Positions 23,563-35,880 of a stretch of 64,000 bases of DNA are shown one piece after another; position 1 is the stretch's first letter, and the number at the start of each line of letters is the position of its first letter. Under the pieces are notes generated by a model. That model saw only the letters and a list, made by a program, of their open reading frames with translations, was not told the origin of the DNA and made no database searches. Position numbers and translations under genes: made by a program. Source of the stretch: Ricinus communis (Eukaryota; Streptophyta; Magnoliopsida; Malpighiales; Euphorbiaceae); NCBI RefSeq assembly GCF_019578655.1, contig NC_063256.1:32226342-32290341 (forward strand), read 5' to 3'.

Positions 23563-25722
23563 TATGGGCAGTGGTGTGAGCATCCAAGTGTCTTTAGCGA
23601 CCATGATACTGTAAGGCTTTTTAACCTAATCAGTAATACTCTAACTAGTCATAGAGATTAATGGCGGAGAAGGGAGTCGCCACCTAGGTAATCCTCATGA
23701 TTTTTTTTCTAATTTGTTGCGTAACTAGATTCCTTAAGAAAACATCACCACATTCAGAGATGGATCCGAAAACCAACTTCCTTAATTGTGTATTCCCACT
23801 TTTAATTTTATTAGTTAATAGCTTATTCCCTATAAATGCGATAGATAAATTCTACATACAATCAACACAACTTGGCCAAAGTCCGCCTAATTCTAGCCTA
23901 ATTTTATTAATCAAGCCCAATTCTTACCACTCTTTAGCTTAATTACTATTTTTTGCATGCCAAAGCCTGTTTTAAGTACTTAGTCTAAATGTGCCAGATT
24001 TATTAAACGTGGCAAATCTCACTCAGGTCTAGTTGAATTTTATGATTAATTTAGTCCAATTACCATCTTGTTAATCTAATGGACTATTAATTTCATACCA
24101 AAGTAATTTTTGAGCCTCAGTCTATGTGAGTTATATTTAATTAACAATCATATCAAGCATATATTTGTCCATTACCTTACAGGTTATAGATATACAAAAC
24201 CAAAAAGCAAAAAAGTAAGAAAATAACAAAATTACATCTCGAAAAACTAAAAAATAAGTGAAAACTAATTAAAAATGGTGGAAGGGGTGAAAATTGGCAA
24301 AATCAAGAAAATCAAAGCGAATCGAACGAATCGATACCAGGGGATCGGTTGTATGTTGAGTCGATCGACTTTGTGACTCCTTTGGGCTATAAATTCAATC
24401 ATTTTGGAGTTTTCAACGAGATTTAGGCTTTAAGACATCTAAAGCATGATTTAAAACATGTGAAACACATGCAAAAATCAATTAGTAATGAATTAAAATT
24501 AATTAAATAGGCGATTAAATGGCAAAACAATAGATTCAGGTGCAAATATAATAAAACATAGCAAAAGCTATTGTAACTTAAACAAAAGTTAAAATAGATG
24601 TGAAATCCATTAAATTATCATGCCAAGATTAATTGATATTCATAATAACCAAAAATGAAAGAGAATTTTTCATAAACCCTAAACATACGATAACTCATCC
24701 TAACATGTAGATCTAATCAGTTATGGCATATGTTATCTGATTCAAAACCCTAAACATGCAGATTTATTATTAATAGGTTTCATGAAAATATCAGCTTCAA
24801 ATTTTAGCATTAAAACCCTAAATAAGCCACCAACTAACACAGATCATAGAACATAAGAAAAGAACATATGATGAGGTGATTGAGTTTAGAAAACCCTTAA
24901 ATTGTTACCGTGTTGTGCAAATCCTTAAATCTCAAGAGTAGATGAAAAGATTGATCCAAAGACTGAGTAGGGATCCAGAGTATTTAGTGGGTCAATGTTT
25001 TCTTTTTAAAATCTCAGTACGTTCGCCAAATCTTACCAGTTGTTCTCTTGCTAAAAATTTCCAACTTGGCCTAGGGTTTCCTTTTTTTATTTATAGAGAA
25101 GGTTGGGGAAACCCTTGAGGCCAGGATAATCATCCCTTTAATTATTGCTAGTTTTCAAGAATTATTGATAATTAAAGGGATTTATCAAAATCTTTTTCTA
25201 GTCGATAAATATAGGTCTTCTAAAATAATTAGGATAATTATTGATAAATATTCATTTAATTAGAAAAATAATCGCAAAGCTAGATAATTATCAATAAAAT
25301 TCTTCTAGAAGTTGATTTTGATAATTATGGATGTTTAAAACTGGAAAATACATCGAGAATGACACAAAAATTAAGTTTTGAGCCAACTGACACTATATAG
25401 AGCATATAAGTTATGTGTACAGCTGATCGGCTATACGCAAAGCCATTTGGCTCTGAAGGTTGGTGAACTTGTGAAAATTTACAATTTATCCCCCAAATTT
25501 AGCCATTTTACTGATTTTGACCATAAAACTGAATATTCTAGTCAATTTAGTCCAATATTGACCTTTCTGATTTTGAAAAACAATATTGTGGCTCAATTAC
25601 TTGTAACCCTGTTTGGGATCTTAACTTTCCTTAGTACCATGAGACTCGAGAAGAACAACAATTTTTATCATCAGATTTTTTGAAATTCTTTTATATCTAT
25701 ATTCGAAAAATGCATGCTTACA
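23563..25722 (-). repeat. Family D LTR, inverted copy 1 (full length)
   Basis: About 2160 bp in minus orientation. Its left end (TATGGGCAG...ATCCAAGTGTCTTTAGCGACC) matches the 3' end of the plus-strand LTR at 30403-32584 in reverse complement (AAGACACTTGGCTG...GCCCACA). Its right end (GCTTACA) matches the TGT(C/T)AGCACCC start. The GGAGTCGCCACC, AAGGAAGTTGGCTTC-type and palindromic GATCGG motifs occur in the same order. The terminal dinucleotide has decayed (TG to TA on the left). Confidence 0.85.
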
Positions 25723-26078
25723 ATTTTTTCTTTGTCGAGATTTATAAACATGTTTATAATTAAATAAATCGAGATAAATCATAAACATCAAGGATACAAC
25801 AAAGGATATAAGAGCTATAGAAGCTTTGCTCCGTAGGCCCATGACATCTCGAAGACCTCCCTCCAAGTAAACTACGTGCGGAGAACTCATCTGGCTTTCT
25901 TGTCTAGATTTTCTATTTGGCTTGTTGTTGATTTAGGGACTTCACCTGTCACATCTTGAAGACCTCCCCTTAACATAAATATGTGTAGAGACTTCCCTCT
26001 AGCTTTGTGGTTTGTTTATTTCTAAAACTAATTTGGTGCAGATTTTTTATTTGCCTTTGATTTAGGGACTTTGCCCAT
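25723..26078 (-). mobile_element. Short internal remnant between two family D LTRs
   Basis: 356 bp whose left part aligns with the sequence after the inverted LTR copy 3 (29268-29640): TTTGTCGAGA/ATTTGTCGAAA, then AAATCATAAACATCAAGGATAC. It is therefore the 3' untranslated end of a minus-strand family D element. It directly abuts the 3' end of LTR copy 2 with no primer-binding site and no gag or pol between, so copies 1 and 2 bracket an element that has lost nearly all of its interior. Confidence 0.75.
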
Positions 26079-26958
26079 TGTGGGCGGTTGTTTTTGGTGC
26101 ACACCCAAGTGTCTTTAGTGACTACATTACTGCAAGGCTTTTCAACCTAATTAGAAACATGTTAACTAATCACAAAAACTAGTACAGAGATAGGAGTCGC
26201 CACCCAGGTAATTCTCTAAGACACTTTTTCTAATTGAGTGGTATTTCTTAATTCCATAAGGAAGTTACACCATATCTAGAGCTGGATCCAGAAGCCAACT
26301 TCCTTATTTGTGTATTTTTGTTTTTAATTTTATTATTTAACAGGCTACTCCCTATAAATGTAATAATTATGTTCTACACATCAAGCACAACAGCATATGA
26401 GGTCCACCTAAGTCTAACCCATTTTATTAAGCTCAACTTAAATTTAGTTAACCTATTTTACTAATTAATTATGAACAAATCTCTCCTAGTCTAGCCCAAT
26501 TTATGAGTTATGCTTTAGTTCCAAGCCTTTAAGCCTATATGGACTACTTTTTATGCAAAGCCCTAATTATGTAATCTTAAAGCTAATTATGACTCCATTA
26601 TAATTAAAGCATGGCAAAGCCCAGTCGGTCTATATTAATTTTAAGCTAAGCCCAATTACCATGTAATTAACTTAATGGACTATAATTTACATGTTAGGTC
26701 CAATTTTTATCCTAGGGTCTATATGTCCAAATTTTAATTGAGGAATCGCTTTACAATTATTTGGCATACATCAAATATAAACCCAAAAAAGAAATGCATC
26801 AAATAAAATCTAGCACTGAAAATAAAACCTAGCTATCGCAACCTTTTCTTACAACTAAAAACAAAGGAAAAACACCTAAATATGGAATATAAAATCGCCA
26901 AAATACATCAAAACTCGAAAAACTTAGCCCAAAAGTGCACACAGCCGATTGGACAGAG
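26079..26958 (-). repeat. Family D LTR, inverted copy 2 (3' part only)
   Basis: Starts TGTGGGCGGTTG on the plus strand, matching the LTR 3' end, and follows the family order through GGAGTCGCCACCCAGG and AAGCCAACTTCCTTAT. It stops after about 880 bp within the palindromic motif zone (AGCCGATTGG), where the 3' end of copy 3 begins. The 5' 1.3 kb of this LTR is not adjacent. Confidence 0.85.
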
Positions 26959-29267
26959 TGTGGGTGGTAGTTTCAAGCATGCACCCAAATATTTTTAGTG
27001 ACTACGACACTGTAAGGCTTTTCAGCCTAGTTGAAAACAAGCTAACTAATCATTGAGATTAGCGCGAAGATGAGAGTCGCACCACTTGAGTAATTCACCG
27101 AGATACATTTACTAATGAGTGGCGTTTCTCCTATTCTATAAGGAAACTTATGCCACAAATTCATAGATAAATCCGGAAGCCAACTTCCTTATTTTTGTAT
27201 CTTAGTCTTTAATTTTATAATTTAACAAACCATTGCCTATATAAACACAATAGCTCATATATAAGCATACTAAATAACAGAGATAGTTCACCTAGGTTTA
27301 ACCCATTTTTATTTAGCCTAGCCCACATTAAAGTTGTTAATCTAGCTTGCTAATTAATTATGTACAAATCCTTCTTAGTCTAGCCCAATTATGAGTTATT
27401 TTACCAAGCCTTTAATCCTAGATGGATTACTTATTATAATAAGGCCCATTTGTGTGAACCTAATTCTAATATGGCCAAATCCTAACTAAAACATAGTAAA
27501 GCCCACTAAGTCTATTTTAATTCTATAATTTAGGCAGGATTAATACTGATTAGCCTAATGGACTATAGTTTTCATATTGGGTACAATTTTAACCTAAAGT
27601 TTATGTGTCTGTTTTTAATTAAGATTCATGTTACAGTTATTTAACATAGATTAAACCAAGAAATAAAATGCAGAAAGATAAATCTAACTATTACAACCAA
27701 ACCTGCAACTAAAATTGTAAAGAAAAGCTCTAAAACCTAGTTACAGTATGCAAAATCGCCAAAAATACATCAAAACACTCGTGAAACGCCAAAATTAAGG
27801 CAAAGAGGGGCTAAGCTGATAAGCTATAAGTATAGAGCCGATCGGCTCAACACAGAGCCAATTGGCTTTGCACTGAGTCGATCGGCTCTAGGACTTCTCC
27901 AACCAGATTTCTGCAATTTCTTTGTAATCCTCGCGTCTTAGAGCCAATTATAACATGCACAGAAGGTAAAAAGAATAATTAGAATATTGGAATAAAATAA
28001 AAATAAAATAAAATAACAAATAACATCTTATTGAACCAGAAACACTAAAAAATTATACAAACCCTAAGAATCTGAAAGCACAATGGACAAACATGGCAGA
28101 TTATTCATATAACCCTACTAAACCAATTTGATTACAAAATCATAAGAAAAATGTAAATCTAATCATATAATCCTAATCATGTGATTAATTAGATTCAAAA
28201 TCCAAAGGCAAGCATATTATCAGATTCAAAACTATAATGCTCTTATTATCATATTTCAAAATCCAATAAGTCAGTACCATGCTAATTCATAAAAATCATA
28301 ATCTAATCATATCAATCATGGAAATAGGACAAAGAAATAAACTTTAATCATGTTTTTCCGAAAAAACATAAAGAACGGGAAAACTAGTTTAATGGGAAAG
28401 TAATGTTGATGGTGATGGATGAATGATAGGGAACCCTCAGGTTGTCACTGTAGTTGATTATTCTACGAGTCTCAAGAGATGATGTAGCTGTTGATTATAA
28501 GATTGGTTAGGGATCTAGTATTATATGAGGTATTGAGAAAGTTTATATCGTTTTCAAAAGTGATTCCAAATTTGAGTTCTTTCTTACTGATCTTTTTTTT
28601 TTCAGTTACCAAAACCTTATACTCAATAATGAACGTGATTTGTTTTAATCCACAGCATTCTAATCAATGTTGTTGCCTTCTAACCCTTGGCATCACTTTC
28701 TATTTATAGAGGTAGGGTCTTTCTAGAAAACCCTAGAGGAACAAATAAACTTTAGCTTTATTTAAAATTATTCTTAAAGAATCGATAAATATCTAATATC
28801 CAATAAATCAAATCTTTAAAATTTAAATAAATATCATTAGACTCTATCTATTATCATCAAATACGTTCTAGAATTTGCATATGGATGTAAATGTGTCAAA
28901 ACAAACAATGTCGAACTAAGAAAATCTAAATCAACATTGTGTAGAGCTGGTCCGCTCTACACAAAGTCTTATGATGAGCTGATTAGCTCTGTGTAGAGCC
29001 GATTGTCTCTAAATATAAGAAATTTATAAAAAGTTGGCATTTTATTCCCTAAACTTGTGAAATTCATTGTTTTGATCCTCAAACTTTATTTTTCTTGATA
29101 ATTAAGTCAAAATTTATTTCAAAAAGGTAACTTTGGTTGGGTTAACCTCAACCCTAACCTTAGATTTACTTGTCTTGCGTCTCTTGAGACCTGAGAAGGC
29201 ATTAACTTTCATCATAAGGTTTTCTGTAATTTCCTAGATATCTAGATCTGAAAAACGGGTGCTAACA
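26959..29267 (-). repeat. Family D LTR, inverted copy 3 (full length)
   Basis: About 2309 bp, minus orientation. The left end is TGTGGGTGGTAG and the right end CGGGTGCTAACA, the reverse complement of TGTTAGCACCCG. The latter is followed by a PPT-like GTTGCCCTCGATTT, so this is the 3' LTR of a minus-strand element whose interior lies to the right. Palindromic motifs occur at 27812-27892 and 28940-29010. Confidence 0.88.
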
Positions 29268-29281
29268 GTTGCCCTCGATTT
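29268..29281 (-). other. Family D polypurine tract
   Basis: The minus strand reads AAATCGAGGGCAAC directly before the TGTTAGCACCC start of LTR copy 3. This fits a PPT by position and composition. Confidence 0.65.
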
Positions 29282-30402
29282 GTCGAAATCTAAAAGCATG
29301 TAATGCGTTTAAATAAATTAGGACAAATCATAAATATCAAGGATACGATAAAAGAATATCTCTGTGAGCTATAGGAGCTACACCTCGTAAGCTCAAACTT
29401 TGATTGCTGATTTAGTATATAGGGGACCATGTTTGATTGAATTTTTTAGGACTTCACCTGCTTAGGTTGAGGACTTTACCTGCTATTTGGGAACCCATCC
29501 ATTGATTTTGAAACCATGTCCATTGATTTGGAAATCACGCCCATTGATTTAGAAACCACACTCGTTGATGTTATTATTGTAGAGATTTCCCTCTGGTTAT
29601 TTCAGGAAACAATTTACCACTTCATGTTAATTCTATAATTTTACACTTTCGGTTAATTTTAGTTAGAATTTCCCACCTTGGGGTATGATTTGATTCATTT
29701 TGATGCCTTTTGGAAGCTATACTGGTATTTGTCCCGCTTCGGGACTAAAATATAATTTTGATGGGTTAGAGACCAAATTTATAATTTTCACGAAACTTTC
29801 ACTTCGAGACGCCAATTAGCCTTCTATATGTATTCTAAAGATGTGATTTTGATAGGTCAAGGACCTAAATATTATTTTTACCCTCTTCAAGACATGTATG
29901 TCTCCTTATATCCATCATTCACTTTATATATTTTTTTCACTTCTCTCTCAAATTCTTTTTCACTCTTTCTATGATCTCTCTTTCATTTCTTAACCAAATT
30001 CCATAAAATCAGCATTAAAATGGCAAACTCTTCTTCAAAATTTGCTAGACATACTCCAATCACACAAAACTAGGAGCTTTCTCCTCTAATTTCTCGTCAA
30101 AATGACCTTGGGTTTGTCAAGGGAGAGGAAATCCCCCTTTTGGCAAAATTGAATACCTACCATGCATTTTCGACAGCCCGAAAGGTATTTTTATGCCTTA
30201 AAACTTTGTTTATTATGACTTATGTACTAGATATACATGGTATTTGTCCAAAATATATACAAAGCTGAATCGGCTCTACACTGAGCTGATCGGCTTTAGG
30301 AAGTGTGAATGGTCTTCTCGTGAGTTTTTGCAACTTTTCATGCCTAGAAGCCGACTTTTACATGTAAAGGAGATAGGAAATTTGATTAAGACATATATAT
30401 TT
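29282..30402 (-). mobile_element. Family D 3' internal region, carrying an antisense ORF start
   Basis: Interior of the minus-strand element whose 3' LTR is copy 3. It holds short repeated phrases (CCATTGATTT...GAAACCA, four times at 29505-29565) and palindromic motifs at 30262-30300. A plus-strand gene-like start is at 30020. It is cut off at 30403 by the TGTCAGCACC start of a plus-oriented family D LTR. Confidence 0.7.
30020..30184 (+). pseudogene. First exon of an antisense ORF in family D (putative)
   Basis: A pyrimidine-rich leader (TTCACTTCTCTCTCAAATTC and similar, 29935-30000) precedes an ATG at 30020. The translation runs MANSSSKFARHTPITQN, one TAG stop, then ELSPLISRQNDLGFVKGEE and IPLLAKLNTYHAFSTARK, ending at a good splice donor (AAAG|GTATTT). 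It is antisense to the minus-strand element that contains it. Tat-lineage elements such as Retand and Grande are known to carry antisense ORFs in this position. The product is unrecognised and the continuation is removed by the next LTR. Confidence 0.5.
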
Positions 30403-32584
30403 TGTCAGCACCCCTTTTCCGAATCTAGGTATCGAGGGAAATATGAAAAACCCTATAATGAAAGTTACTTCCTTCTCGGATCTTAGGAGATGAAGGACAA
30501 CCGAATCCGAGGCTAGGATTGAGGTTAATCTAGCTAGAATTACCTTAAAAAAGTCAAGTTGCACTTAATTGTTAAGAGAAATAAAGTTCGAGAGTCAAAA
30601 CGGTAGTTTTAACAAATTCAGGGACATAATTGCAAGATTTTTAAACTTTCTCTACATAGAGCCAATCGGCTCTACATAGAGCATATTAGGCTTTCCATAA
30701 TTTAGCATCATTTTTCTCGATGATTTTATGTCCAAATATAAGTTCTAGAAGGATTTTGATGATAATCATTATTTTTAGTGATAATTATTTAAATTTAGAA
30801 TTAAGTTGGATATTTATCAACATTATTTTTAAAATTATCGTCTCCCTTGAAACCCTACCTCTATAAATAGAAAGAGGTGATTAGGGTTAGGAAACTAAGA
30901 ATTACCATCAAGTAAGAACGACACTCAATAGACAAAAAGAAAAAGAAATAGAGAGAATACACAGAGAGAAAATATTATCGTTCTTGAGAACTCAATTCAG
31001 TAAAAAAGAAGCCACTGAAGAAAGAACCATGTTTTTGGAAACTTGTTCTTTTTTGAATCAACAAAAGTTTTCTCAACGCTAGATCCAGCACTAGGTTCCT
31101 ACTTTGTCTTTGACTTAACTGCTTCCTCATCACCTCAAACTCGTAGATCCATCAACTACGGTGACAACTTGAGGATTCCTTAAAAATATGCATCCAACAT
31201 CATCCTAAAAATTGGTTCCTCCATTCTTTTTATTATTTTATTTTATTTCTATTATTTACTTTTAGAAACATAATTAGGGTTATTATTTATGATCAGTATG
31301 GTTAGATTAGAAATTTTATGAATATGCATGTTAATTGGGTTTTGAATCTAATAATAAAAAATCTAGGGTTTTAGGATTTTTGAATCTAATTAGATATATG
31401 CAATAAGATTAATCATTAGATTTGTATTTCCATTATGATTTAAAGATTAAATGTGTTCAATAGGATTGCATGACTGATCTGTTATCTTTGTTTGATTACT
31501 GTGCTTTTACTTTCTAGGAATTTTTATCAACTTTAGAATTTTTTTTATTGTTCAATTGACTCCTGTTGTTTTCACTTTGTTATTGATTTTATTTTCTTTC
31601 ATATTCTAATTAATTTTACTCTCTATGCATGTGAAATTCGACTCTGGGGATGCAAACTACATTGACGAATTAATAAAAAGCCTGCTAGGAACCCTAGGGT
31701 CGATTGGTTTAATTGAGAGCCAATTAGCTTTGCATTGAGCCGATCGACTCTATGCTTAAGCCGATTGATTATATAAGGCCCAGCCTTAGATTTTTAGTTT
31801 TTGGACATTTTTGATGTATTTTGACGTTATGTATTTAGTTTTTAGGTATTTTTTATTCGCAATTATATTTGTAGGTCGGGTTGTAATAACTAGGTTTATT
31901 TTTCTGCCTTTATTTTTTTTTATTTTACTTACCGTATGATTATCGTGATTGATTAATAAAAAATGGACCACATAGACTTAGGGATAAAACTGGATCCAAC
32001 ATGAATATTATAGTCTAATAGGCTAATTAACCTTAAAATCTAAGTAGACTTAGTGGAGCTTGGCATGTTTTAATTAGGATTGGGCTTCATTAGAATTAGG
32101 ATCATAATGAACAGGTCTTACCATAAAAATAGTCCATTAGGTCTAAAGGTTAGAAATTAAAAGCATAATATATAATTAGGCTAGACTAGGTGGGCTATAT
32201 ACATAATTAATCAGTAAACTAGGTTAACAACTTAAACATGGGTTGGGGCTTGAATAAAATGGGCTAGACTTAGGTGAATTATATGTGTTATTTGGTATGT
32301 CTATGTATAAATTGCTTGCATTTATAAGGAATAATTTGTTAAACAATAAAATTATACACAAATAAGGAAGTTGGCTTCTGGATCCATCTCTGGATTTTAT
32401 GGCGTAAGCTTCCTTATGGAATTTGAGAAACGCCACTCATTAGTAAAAGTGTCCTAGTGATGGTGACTCCCATTTTCACGCTAGTCTCAATGAATAGTTA
32501 GCATGTTCCCGATTAGGTTTAAAAGCCTTACAGTGCCGTAGTCGCTAAAGACACTTGGCTGCGTGCTTGAAACTGCTGCCCACA
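30403..32584 (+). repeat. Family D 5' LTR of the plus-strand element
   Basis: 2182 bp from TGTCAGCACCCC to ...GCTGCCCACA, followed by a PBS. Contains a TATA-like CTATAAATAG at about 30861 followed by an AAGAACGACACTC...AGAGAGAA leader, giving a plausible promoter and R region. The palindromic motif lies at 30655-30694 and 31699-31775. The predicted 73-aa frame at 32555-32776 is only the LTR end running into the leader. Confidence 0.9.
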
Positions 32585-32585
32585 G

Positions 32586-32604
32586 TGGTGACTCCATTGG
32601 GGAT
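32586..32604 (+). other. Family D primer-binding site
   Basis: TGGTGACTCCATTGGGGAT lies one base after the LTR. It is close to the TGGCGACTCCGCTGGGGA-type site common in plant Tat/Ogre-like elements. Confidence 0.8.
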
Positions 32605-33059
32605 AAAAAAAGCTGATTTTAGTGTCTTTCCTTGTAAGTATCTTAGGCCCAAGTATTCAGAGGCCCTCGCCCAAAAATGTGGAACTTTATGCTTATACAG
32701 AGAAACATTGCTTTGTTTGTTTAAATCTGCTTTGAGAACTTATGGCATGCGTATCAGGCCTACTATCCCTTGTTAATAGAAAGCCTAGATCAAAAATCCT
32801 AGAGAAGAAAAACTTACCAGGAACCGTGTGTTAGAGTAATAAGATTGGAAGGATGAACTATATACAATTGTGTGTGCTAGTCTCTTTCTCTTTTGTCCTT
32901 GTACATTGCACATGCATCATGCATCTCATGCATCGCATGCATTATACTAAGCTTTACTTTTTAGCCATATAGACTCGATTATAGGTTGGAAGAACAAGAT
33001 AGTGAGAGATTGGAAAGAGTGCCTATCTCTTTGAGAATCAGAGCTGTGTTAGAGCACCT
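32605..33059 (+). other. Family D leader between PBS and gag
   Basis: Untranslated leader. It contains repeated CATGCAT-type motifs at 32925-32945. No coding content is recognised. Confidence 0.6.
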
Positions 33060-34560
33060 AGAAAGACTAAGACGCTAGGCTACCAAAGAAATGGATTATG
33101 AAAGAGCTAATGAACAAGACGTCGAGATCTTGAAGAATGCTGTCATCGATAACTTAAGGGGCACTCCTATTGCACCGACTACCCCCCTACCACTGTTGAC
33201 CCGGCTATGGTTGCCACTGCAGCTATAATTACTGCCGTGACCAATATGAATGCTAATATTGAAGACCTAGCTAGAAGGAGAGTGCCCCAGAATTTTTGGG
33301 ACTTTGATGACTTTATGCTAGACTAGGCTAAGAGGGAGCCAATTCTTGCCACCAATGAATGTGAGTGGCTTGAGTGCCTGGCTTAACAAGATGCAGGGTA
33401 CGCTGAAAATTAAAGGTTTGGACCCAATCTATGATTTTGAAGAACAAGTTTTGACGGGGGAAGACAAGTTGCCTGTGAAGTTCAGGATGGCCGATATAAA
33501 CAAGTTCAACGGGACTAGTGGCTTTAAGGTTCATCTAAAGTCATATGTAACCATCATGGGTACTACTCAATTGAGCAGGACCTAGATTGTCAAGCTGTTT
33601 GTACTGTCACTTGAAGGACCCGCTATCAACTGGTACTATGATCTGGAAAAATCTGCCAAAGCTGAATTGCAGGATTTATGTAATTCTCTTGTCAAGTAGT
33701 ATGACTACAACACTTATTTGGAAGTGTCAAACATGGATCTTGAATCCACCAAGTAGAAGCCAAATGAGTCCTTCTTCGATTTCCTAACCAGATGAAGGAA
33801 TAAGGCAAGACCGATGAAGAACAAGCTCTTTGAAAGGACCAAGTTCATATGATGGTATGAAACATCCTTCCAGAATGGGTTCAAAGTTTACAGATGATGA
33901 ACCTTAAAACCTTTATAAATCTGTACGATGATGAGCTGCAGGTTGAGGAGATAAAGGATGATAAAAGAAAGACTGTGAGAACCGGCGAAAGGGCAAACTA
34001 CTAGGCTAGAGGGAGCAGGATCTTGGATGTGAATGTTGTGCAGAAACCAAGAAAGTTCTCCAACTTTAAACAACCTTTCTCTAAGATCTTTGAGAGATTA
34101 GTTCAAAATGGCATGCTCCAACCTATCATCCTAAAGAACCTATAAAACCCTAATGCACCCAGATACAAACCCCACGCCTACTCTAAATTCCACCAAGAAC
34201 CTAGCCACCACACTGACAACTACATCCAGTTGAAATACGAAATCCAGGACCTTATCAATGTTGGAAAAATCACTGACCCTGACCAACCCATTACTAGAAG
34301 AGACCCTTACCCAACTATAACAACACACTACTCCTATACCAAATGTCCATGATCAACCCTAGCTTTAGCAAAGAGGAGATCATGAACTCTTTTATAGAAA
34401 TACCTCAAATTGACCCGAAAGCCAAACCAGATAGCCAACAAAGGATCTTCACCAAGCTAGGGGTACCACTATCCGTGGTATTCCGACACTTAAAATGGAG
34501 CAGAAGCTTAAGCCTAAATTATTGAAAGACAGTCATAAGCTTGACAATATTTAGTATTAT
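33060..34560 (+). pseudogene. Family D gag (broken)
   Basis: Plus strand. An N-terminal part (MDYERANEQDVEILKNAVID near 33091) leads to the conserved gag core: LPVKFRMADINKFNGTSGF, VHLKSYVTIMGTTQLSRT, VKLFVLSLEGPAINWYYDLE, YDYNTYLEVSNMDLESTK and NESFFDFLTR (33460-33790). This is the Retrotrans_gag pattern of Tat/Ogre-like Ty3/gypsy elements. Four or more in-frame stops (for example after SRT and after DLESTK) and frameshifts disable it. A Pro/His-rich region (34150-34330) follows. The minus-strand frame at 33328-33534 is a shadow. Confidence 0.85.
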
Positions 34561-35880
34561 GAGTATCAACAAGTTTTCAGGCATGTGACGAACCAGTGCA
34601 ACAATGTCAGGCACGAGGTTCAGGACTTAATCAACTCTGGAAAATTGGAGGTTAAGCAACTTCCTTGGTATGAGTGTGAAGACTTGTTTAGGCAACCCTC
34701 GAGCAAATATGACTTCAAGGTCCGACATTTGAGGCCACCCTTGGCCAATATTCGAATTGAGGATATTGTGCCAAGCGGTTGGGGATTAAATGACAATCAA
34801 GTCACTTGTGAGCCTTGTCTCCTAGAGGTCTGGAACAAAGAGGAAAAGAAGTTAGTCATGGCTGTCAATATCTGGTATAGCTCTAAGGATGAGAGTGAAG
34901 TTCAAGACATCGAGGCCAAAGACATCTAGGCAGACAATAATTTCAAAACTGAGTCAGCGGGTAAGGGTAAGGAAGCTGGGGTATAAGAGCTAAGTTAGAG
35001 AAGCAAGCACTTGAGGATGGAGATACCGTATTGCTAGAATGGTGGAGGAATGATAAATAGACAATCGACGCTTGGGTACTATTAATGCATTCATCGGATC
35101 ATAGAAAGGCTCTAATTCAGGCTTTGTTTGGTATAAATGTTAGCATAACAGCTACCCTTGAGGATATAATCAAAATGGTAATTGACAAGACCACCGTAAT
35201 GATCACCTTCTCGAATGAAGATCTACCAATTGAGGGAAGAGACCGCAATAAGGCTCTCTACTAATAAAGATGATCCTATTGAATCCTAGGTAGAGTTCAC
35301 CGTCCTAGACATCCTAATAATTTTTACATTGTTATTGGGAAGGCCATAGTTCCATGCCCTAGGAGGAGTCCCTTCCACAGTACATTAGAAGGTGAAATTC
35401 CTCATGAAGGAGAGAATGACACCATCAATGCTGAAGGTGGTAAGGTTGTCTCAGGAATCCAAGAAGTTTTCAAAGAGGTGGATTCCCCTACTGGAATCTA
35501 AGTGGCTATTCTATATGAGGACTACATGGATCCTAAAGTAGTCAGCATGTTCAAGAGAATGAACTTCATGCCTGGAATGGGAGGTCACCACTAAGATAGA
35601 AGAGCTGAAGCTAAAATAGTTTACCGCTTAGTCGAAGAAGATAAGATAAGAGGAACTAGCTGCTCTTATAGAGAATAATATCATTGATATTTTTTATAAT
35701 GATGATGTAATAACGTCCGATATTTTTTAGGACGATGTTTCTTTTCTCTTTAAGATTAATGATATGAACAATTTTACTTACTTGTGTGATGTTTTTCCTG
35801 ATGGCAGTATGCATTTTGATAATCATGACATGTACATATTTGACAATAATTTCATATAAGTTTATTCATATAATTTAGGC
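34561..35880 (+). pseudogene. Family D protease/linker region (broken)
   Basis: Plus strand. The clearest piece is an open stretch at 34585-34929 with NVRHEVQDLINSGKLEVKQL and PSGWGLNDNQVTC. It is followed by fragments such as RRSPFHSTLEGEIPHEGEN near 35360 and PKVVSMFKRMNFMPGMGG near 35535, typical of the segment between gag and RT in Tat elements. A protease active site (DTG/DSG) was not recognised. Frames shift repeatedly. Confidence 0.65.

Noticed and set aside
25378..25890. 101-aa plus and 89-aa minus frames
   Set aside because: They fall inside LTR copy 1 and its adjacent interior and have no conserved counterpart in copy 3.
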